Assembly (NCBI GenBank): GCA_016874795.1
Contig: VGTG01000048.1
Location: 1 to 36,009 of the forward strand
Reading direction: 5' to 3'
DNA from: Deltaproteobacteria bacterium
Lineage (GTDB): Bacteria; Desulfobacterota; Binatia; UBA12015
DNA length: 36,009 nucleotides
In this document: piece by piece, positions 32,576 through 36,009 of the stretch
How positions within the stretch are numbered: the first letter of the stretch is position 1
Layout of the letters: each line of letters begins with the position of its first letter
Made by a program: the position numbers and the translations under genes
The notes under the pieces: model-generated
What the model saw: the letters and a program-made list of their open reading frames with translations, nothing else
Database searches by the model: none
Told to the model about the DNA's origin: nothing

Positions 32576-33823
32576 CTACGCCGCGAAGGTCGGCGCTCGG
32601 GCGAGGCGGACCGAAGACCACCGCGGCACGGGTCGCCAGGTCTCGTCCCGCGAGAAGAGCGCAGCGAGCCATGGCTCGCTGGACCAAACGGTCGTCCAGT
32701 CGCGCCGCGAAGCGCCGTGGCAGAGGTGGCCGGCGTAGGGGGCGAGTCGTGACCGGAGTCCCTCCATGCTCGCCTTTCCAGCGGAGCGTAGCTCGAGGAC
32801 TGTCGCGTTGCTCGGCCTGCTTGGCGACCGCGCTGCCGATGCCCACTCGTGCACCGTCCGGCGCAGGCGCCCGATGGTCGAATGGCGCGGCAGGCGATGG
32901 CTCCGGAACGTTCGCCAGCCGACGAAGTCGGCACCGCGCCCTGCGGGCTCGGGCTCGTGGGTGCCGGCCCGTAGAGCCAGGTGCAGGCGCTCGGCGAGGA
33001 ATCCCTCGATCTGCACGCGCCACTCTGCAAGCTCGCTCCGGTCCGGAGAGAGCAGCACGAGGTCGTCCACGTATCGGACGTAGGACTTCACGCGGAGCCG
33101 TCGCTTGACGAAGTGGTCGAGCTCGTTCAGGTAAACGTTTCCCCAGAACTGGCTCGTCAGGTTGCCGATCGGGAGCCCGCGCTGGTTCTCTTTGCCGAAG
33201 AGGCTCTTGCGGTCGGGCACGGGGTAGCCCGGCTCGCCGGGGCGACCTGCCGCGCGCGCCGCTCCGGGGCCGCGGGTGCGAAACACGTAGTCCCGCGTCG
33301 GATCGTGGAAGAGGATCGTGCGGGTGAGCCAGCGCACTTCCGGGTGGCGGCACGCGCGCGCGAGGATCTCGTAGAGCGTCTCCTTGTGAATGGAGGCAAA
33401 GAAGCTCGCCACGTCGAGCTTGAGCGCCCACGCCGGGCGGCGTCCGTTCGCCGTGACCTTGCGCAGGAGGTCCATCAGCCGGTCGCTCGCGGCGAGCGTG
33501 CCCTTGCCCTCGCGGCAGGCATAGGAGTCGTGGATGAACCGGCGCTCGAAGAGCGGCTCCTGCCAGGAGACCAGCAGGTGGTGCACGACCCGGTCACGGA
33601 AGCCCGCCGCGAAGACCTCGCGTGGCTTCGGGCCGTCGGTCACGAAGCAGACCGAGCGCCCTGGCCGGTAGGTGTGCTCGCGCAGCTCCTTCTGCAGCGC
33701 GAGCAGGTTCGCCTCGGCGTCGACCTCGAAGCGAAGCGCGTTGATCGTATTGCGCTTGCCCCGGCGACAGCGGCGGTACTGCCGCCAGAGCTCCGCGAAG
33801 GAGTACGGGTCGGGGCCGATCAC
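32576..33823 (-). CDS. DGR reverse transcriptase
   Basis: A 415-residue reverse transcriptase that copies the template repeat RNA into cDNA with errors at adenines. N-terminal PYSFAELWRQYRRCRRGKRN, then ELREHTYRPG, is typical of DGR enzymes. Motif A is WALKLDVASFFASI (Asp about 137), the DGR-specific motif 4 is GLPIGNLTSQFWGNVYLNEL (about 216-235), and the active-site YVDD is at about 251-254 in YVRYVDDLVLLS. It lacks the maturase and endonuclease parts of group II introns. The GTG start at 33823 overlaps the TGA closing the template-repeat frame (GTGA). The C-terminal 110 residues are Arg/Ser-rich, and a MutS-like domain follows after an amber codon. Confidence 0.93.
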   Translation of the reverse strand: MIGPDPYSFAELWRQYRRCRRGKRNTINALRFEVDAEANLLALQKELREHTYRPGRSVCFVTDGPKPREVFAAGFRDRVVHHLLVSWQEPLFERRFIHDSYACREGKGTLAASDRLMDLLRKVTANGRRPAWALKLDVASFFASIHKETLYEILARACRHPEVRWLTRTILFHDPTRDYVFRTRGPGAARAAGRPGEPGYPVPDRKSLFGKENQRGLPIGNLTSQFWGNVYLNELDHFVKRRLRVKSYVRYVDDLVLLSPDRSELAEWRVQIEGFLAERLHLALRAGTHEPEPAGRGADFVGWRTFRSHRLPRHSTIGRLRRTVHEWASAARSPSRPSNATVLELRSAGKASMEGLRSRLAPYAGHLCHGASRRDWTTVWSSEPWLAALFSRDETWRPVPRWSSVRLARAPTFAA

Positions 33824-33961
33824 GAGCCGCCGCGCACCGCACGGACGTAGTTGTCGTTGCTCTTGTTGTCGTTGTTCACGTTGCCGTCGTTGAAGTTCAC
33901 GTTCCAGGCGTTGTCCGGGTCGTTGGAGTTGGTAGACGACGACCAGTAGAACGACGACACG
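33820..33961 (-). ncRNA. DGR template repeat (TR)
   Basis: This 142-bp segment aligns without gaps to the variable repeat 34641-34782. On the minus strand it is rich in AAC and GAC codons; read in the target's frame it gives SSTNSNDPDNAWNVNFNDGN and NNDNKSNDNYV, the usual adenine-loaded template. Of 24 differences from the variable repeat, 20 are at template adenines. The 3' 28 bp (33820-33847) are identical and GC-rich, as expected for the initiation-of-mutagenic-homing segment. It lies between avd and the RT gene, the classic place, and would be transcribed as part of the structured template RNA. Confidence 0.93.
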
Positions 33962-34131
33962 CTCGCCCCCTCCACTTGCTCCCGCGGGGCTTCCACCACC
34001 TGGATGGGCCGTCCGCGGACCCGGGCGGCTGGCCCCGCCGAGACGGGGGAAGCACGCCCTTGTGCCTTCGCCCCTTCGAGGGCTCCGGCGCCGTCGCCCG
34101 AACCCGGGCGGGAGGAGGACCTCGTGATCAT
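33820..34131 (-). other. Open frame spanning the template repeat
   Basis: A 103-codon frame starts at ATG 34131, overlapping the avd stop (ATGA), and ends at TGA overlapping the RT GTG (GTGA). Its first 57 codons are Arg/Gly/Pro-rich spacer; the rest is the template repeat in the target frame. It may simply carry ribosomes from avd to RT (translational coupling through the template), or it may be chance. No domain other than the repeat is seen. Confidence 0.5.
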
Positions 34132-34532
34132 GGCGCGCTCGGTTCCGCTATCCCGCCGGGAATCGCGGGCCGACTCTGGCCATGCCCGCCGCGCTGATGG
34201 CGGAGCCAGCCCTCGTTCTGCCGGGCGATCTCCACCACCAGCGTGACCGCGTGCTGAAAGCTCGAGAGCTTCTGGAAGGCTTGCCCATCGTGGGCCAGCC
34301 GCAGCAGTGCCTTCAGCTCCTCCAGCTCCTCACGCAGCTCGAGCAGCACCGGAGCCCTCTCCCGGCGCGAGTTCGCGCGCACGACGAGCCTCAAGCTCCG
34401 CCGTGCCGCCTCGCGCAGATCCGCGCCGAGAGAGTACTTGTGGTAGCGGGGAAAGCCGCGCACGACCTGGTCCAGGTAGAGACAGAGATCGTAGGTGGCC
34501 TTGTAGATGGGAAGATGCTCGCTCTGCGCCAT
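34128..34532 (-). CDS. avd: DGR accessory variability determinant Avd
   Basis: A 134-residue four-helix-bundle protein that forms a barrel-like pentamer and binds the RT and template RNA in characterised DGRs. The start MAQSEHLPIYKATYDLCLYL is diagnostic; HKYSLGADLREAARRSLRLV, RANSRRERAPVLLELREELE and LLRLAHDGQAFQKLSSFQHA form the remaining helices, rich in Arg/Lys as needed for RNA binding. ATG 34532 has a GGGGGAAG run 4 nt upstream; an in-frame GTG at 34562 would add 10 residues. The last 20 residues (SRPAIPGGIAEPSAP end) are unstructured. Confidence 0.9.
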   Translation of the reverse strand: MAQSEHLPIYKATYDLCLYLDQVVRGFPRYHKYSLGADLREAARRSLRLVVRANSRRERAPVLLELREELEELKALLRLAHDGQAFQKLSSFQHAVTLVVEIARQNEGWLRHQRGGHGQSRPAIPGGIAEPSAP

Positions 34533-34565
34533 CGCTTCCCCCACCCCGGTGGCCTTCGCCACGCG

Positions 34566-34668
34566 AGAATCGCGACCGGCCGGCGCTCACGCGCCGGCCG
34601 GAATCAAAGGATCAACAGACGAAGGATCAAAGGGTCAAGCTCACGAGCCGCCGCGCACCGCACGGACG
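34566..34668. repeat. 103-bp direct repeat, copy 1
   Basis: Identical to 35896-35998 (offset 1330). It contains the DGR hairpin, the AAGGATCAA direct repeats and the conserved end of the variable repeat. Confidence 0.95.
34576..34601. repeat. DGR hairpin downstream of variable repeat 1
   Basis: CCGGCCGGCGC, loop TCAC, GCGCCGGCCGG: an exact 11-bp stem with a 4-nt loop, located about 40 nt past the target gene's stop. Short-stem, tetraloop hairpins in this position are known to aid target recognition in DGRs. Between stop and hairpin lie direct repeats AAGGATCAA (twice) and AGGGTCAAG. Confidence 0.88.
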
Positions 34669-34782
34669 GGGCCGGCGGTGCTCTTGTTGTTGTAGCCCAC
34701 GAAGCCGTCGTAGAAGCCCACGCCCCAGGCTTGGCCCGGGACGCTGGAGATGGTAGACGACGACCAGTACAACGACGACACG
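34641..34782 (-). repeat. DGR variable repeat 1 (VR1)
   Basis: 142 bp at the 3' end of the target gene, aligned to the template repeat without gaps. Twenty of 24 differences are at template adenines, changing mainly AAC/GAC codons (N to I, S, G, Y, F, T; D to V, G, A). The four other differences are at template positions 33849, 33870, 33910 and 33949. The final 28 bp are unchanged. Confidence 0.93.
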
Positions 34783-35363
34783 GTAAATCCTGGAATCGAC
34801 GTGCACGGGTTCATGGTGCAGCTCCCGTGCTGCGCGTCCAGCACCGATCGCAGCTCGCCGATCGTCGGCAGTCGCCAGTCGCACTTGCCCGCAAAGCAGC
34901 CCGTCGTCGTGCTACCGTCCGCCGATACGCCTCCGTTGAGCGTCCCGAGGAACGCCGTGAACGCGGTCCCGTTCGGCGTCGTCCCGCCGGACACAGTGTT
35001 CCAGGTGTACTCGTTGTCCTTGTCGTGCACGCTCGCGTCGTCGGTCTTCAACTCCCACTGAAGCCCGTTGTTCAGGTCGGTCGCAGTGCCGTCGGTGTTG
35101 TCGAGCCAGCGGCACGATGTGCTCTTCTTCGCCGCCGCCGCGTCCGCCTTTGTGATCGACTTGTCGAACTTCTCCTCGCACGTCGCCACGTCCGGCGTCT
35201 TGCCGAGGACCTCTTTGCGCCGCTCGCCCTCGATGCAGAAGGCCCGCTTGCGCAGCGCGTTCAGCTTCGCTGCCTGGCACTCCTCCTCGGCGGTCGGCGC
35301 GGCTCCCGCCGCGCTCGCCAGCGCCAGTGACAAGACCAGGGTCCAGATCGTCGTTCGCATCAT
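34641..35363 (-). CDS. DGR target: secreted DUF1566 (Lcl-type) protein
   Basis: A 240-residue exported protein. The signal peptide is MRTTIWTLVLSLALASAAGA. A helical region with CQAAKLNALRKRAFCIEGER and CEEKFDKSITKADAAAAKKS follows. The rest is a DUF1566 (Lcl C-terminal-like) domain: NGLQWELKTD, CDWRLPTIGELRSVLDAQHG and SSLYWSSSTISSVPGQAWGV. The last 46 residues are the variable repeat, ending VRAVRGGS, and should form the changeable ligand-binding face. AAGGAGAAC lies 4 nt before ATG 35363. Surface-exposed DUF1566 proteins are known DGR targets. Four Cys outside the repeat suggest disulfides. Confidence 0.92.
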   Translation of the reverse strand: MMRTTIWTLVLSLALASAAGAAPTAEEECQAAKLNALRKRAFCIEGERRKEVLGKTPDVATCEEKFDKSITKADAAAAKKSTSCRWLDNTDGTATDLNNGLQWELKTDDASVHDKDNEYTWNTVSGGTTPNGTAFTAFLGTLNGGVSADGSTTTGCFAGKCDWRLPTIGELRSVLDAQHGSCTMNPCTSIPGFTVSSLYWSSSTISSVPGQAWGVGFYDGFVGYNNKSTAGPVRAVRGGS

Positions 35364-35617
35364 CCAGTTCTCCTTTCACCCGGCTCGAATCGTGGGTCCG
35401 TACTTCTATCGCTACGGCACCGTGCCGGGGAAGTCATGAAATGAACTGAACCCTCGAACGTCGCACCGCGCTGGCCGGGGTTGAGACGAAGCCCGGCGAG
35501 TCAAGTGCACGGTGCCCAGGAGATTCGACGCTCGAGCGCGGTCCCGACCGTGGCTCGGCGAGTCCAAGCAGCCTCCCGGCGCGGACCCCAGCGCCAGTGG
35601 GACGAATTTCGCGCCGA
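35364..35617. other. Right end of the element, no gene seen
   Basis: About 250 bp between the target gene start and the right inverted repeat. It must hold the promoter of the minus-strand DGR operon, though no clear -35/-10 pair stands out. The target's Shine-Dalgarno lies at 35367-35376. Confidence 0.5.
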
Positions 35618-35645
35618 TTCCACCCACACAAACCCGAGAAGACCC
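35618..35645 (-). repeat. Right terminal inverted repeat (IRR)
   Basis: On the minus strand it reads GGGTCTTCTCGG, GTTT, GTGTGGGTGGAA, matching the left end at 22 of 28 positions. It is followed on the plus strand by the duplicated GGAATTCG. Confidence 0.8.
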
Positions 35646-35653
35646 GGAATTCG
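35646..35653. repeat. Right target-site duplication
   Basis: GGAATTCG, matching the left copy GGAATTCC (30882-30889) at 7 of 8 bases. Confidence 0.75.
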
Positions 35654-35895
35654 CATCAAGGACGGCGGGACGGGAACGCACTACGTCGTCTCGAACACGA
35701 TCTTCGGGAACCGCCGCGGCGGCATCGAGCTGACGCGCAACCACGCCGTCTCCCTACGGTGGTGGTCCCGCCGCCTTTCCGGTTGCTCGGGACGCCGCAC
35801 GCGGGATAGACGATCCGGTGGGATCGCTCGGCTGTCCGGGCTCCAACTTCCGCGAGCGCATTCTGACAAATCGGCCGTTCATGGTGACTACGCTC
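35646..35895 (+). pseudogene. Parallel beta-helix protein, 3' part
   Basis: Continues the gene broken at 30889. Joined at GGA ATT, the frame reads ANRGEGI, then RIKDGGTGTHYVVSNTIFGN and RRGGIELTRNHAV, a normal succession of beta-helix rungs. Near 35754 protein-like sequence moves to another frame (YGGGPAAFPVARDAARGIDD, then GSLGCPGSNFRERIL), so a frameshift or small deletion has also accumulated. It then runs into the second DGR repeat at 35896. Confidence 0.78.
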
Positions 35896-35998
35896 AGAAT
35901 CGCGACCGGCCGGCGCTCACGCGCCGGCCGGAATCAAAGGATCAACAGACGAAGGATCAAAGGGTCAAGCTCACGAGCCGCCGCGCACCGCACGGACG
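35896..35998. repeat. 103-bp direct repeat, copy 2
   Basis: Identical to 34566-34668. It lies outside the right inverted repeat of the element, so it is not explained by the single insertion. Confidence 0.95.
35906..35931. repeat. DGR hairpin downstream of variable repeat 2
   Basis: Same 11-bp stem and TCAC loop as at 34576-34601, standing the same distance past a VRAVRGGS stop on the minus strand. Confidence 0.88.
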
Positions 35999-36009
35999 TA
36001 GTTGACTTC
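35971..36009 (-). CDS. Second DGR target gene, 3' end only (VR2)
   Basis: The minus strand from the right edge reads EVNYVRAVRGGS and stop. The 39 bp align to the template repeat 33820-33858 with three differences, two of them at template adenines. VR2 is closer to the template than VR1 at 33848-33853, so it is an independently diversified copy. Most of the gene lies beyond the window. Confidence 0.8.
   Translation of the reverse strand, partial: EVNYVRAVRGGS

Larger units (their letters stand above)
30890..35645. mobile_element. ISL3-type transposon carrying a diversity-generating retroelement
   Basis: A 4756-bp element. IRL begins GGCTCTTCTCGG at 30890; reading inward on the other strand, IRR begins GGGTCTTCTCGG at 35645, and both share GTGTGGGT further in (22 of the first 28 positions match). 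The flanks carry GGAATTCC/GGAATTCG. From left to right it contains the transposase on the plus strand, then on the minus strand the MutS-like remnant, RT, template repeat, avd and secreted target with variable repeat. Cutting it out with one duplication copy rejoins the host beta-helix frame, which is strong evidence that the whole block moved as one unit. Standard ISL3 elements are much shorter and carry only the transposase. Confidence 0.85.

Noticed and set aside
32237-32752. Plus-strand frames between the transposase stop and the RT region
   Set aside because: They are antisense to the MutS-like segment and RT and show no motif.
32576-33823. Group II intron or retron reverse transcriptase
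   Set aside because: No maturase or HNH domain and no intron ends; motif GLPIGNLTSQ, the neighbouring avd and the TR/VR pair identify a DGR.

Overview
This is a GC-rich bacterial window with dense gene-scale ATGA/GTGA overlaps and frequent GTG/TTG starts. Gene content (exopolysaccharide cluster, large single-chain PurL, SGNH/TPR-type protein, CoA-transferase, secreted Rieske-adjacent phosphonate genes) suggests a Gram-negative environmental lineage, perhaps of deltaproteobacterial/Myxococcota type. That placement is an inference; no rRNA or other decisive marker is present.

Layout. (1) 1-7061: a plus-strand exopolysaccharide operon (GT2, hexapeptide acetyltransferase, sugar-transferase/GT26 fusion, polyprenyl-phosphate sugar transferase, nucleotidyltransferase/sugar-transferase-like fusion, PHP-STAS protein). 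It abuts a divergent, N-terminally truncated SGNH-type gene at the left edge. (2) 7107-10390: an AAA/DUF4143 ATPase behind a perfect palindrome, a SnoaL-like protein and a GMC oxidoreductase lacking its C-terminal part. (3) 10391-18396, minus strand: sulfatase-family lipoprotein, purL, GH78 alpha-L-rhamnosidase. (4) 18420-22318: a decayed nucleotidyltransferase, a GNAT, a GH5-like glycosidase, and a second AAA/DUF4143 gene with its own palindrome. Three 12-bp-period tandem repeats sit at gene ends in regions 3 and 4. (5) 22559-29937, minus strand: a secreted protein ending in CXXCH, a family III CoA-transferase, and a tightly overlapped phosphonate-type operon. That operon holds Rieske, split phosphonopyruvate decarboxylase alpha/beta, phnW, a small lipoprotein, a PntC-like cytidylyltransferase and a YdjC-GNAT fusion. 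They could make 2-aminoethylphosphonate and CMP-activate it, but PEP mutase is not in the window.

(6) 30186-36009 is the highlight. A secreted parallel beta-helix gene is split by a 4756-bp element with ISL3-type inverted repeats and a near-perfect 8-bp target duplication. Removing the element and one duplication copy restores the beta-helix reading frame. Inside the repeats are an ISL3 transposase that probably needs a -1 frameshift on A7, and a complete diversity-generating retroelement (DGR): secreted DUF1566 target with variable repeat, avd, adenine-rich template repeat, reverse transcriptase, and a MutS-like domain cut off from the RT by an in-frame amber codon. Template and variable repeats align over 142 bp without gaps; 20 of 24 differences fall at template adenines. 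A second variable-repeat end with the same hairpin lies outside the element and runs off the right edge, so at least one more target gene exists. The simplest reading is a transposon that carries its own DGR.
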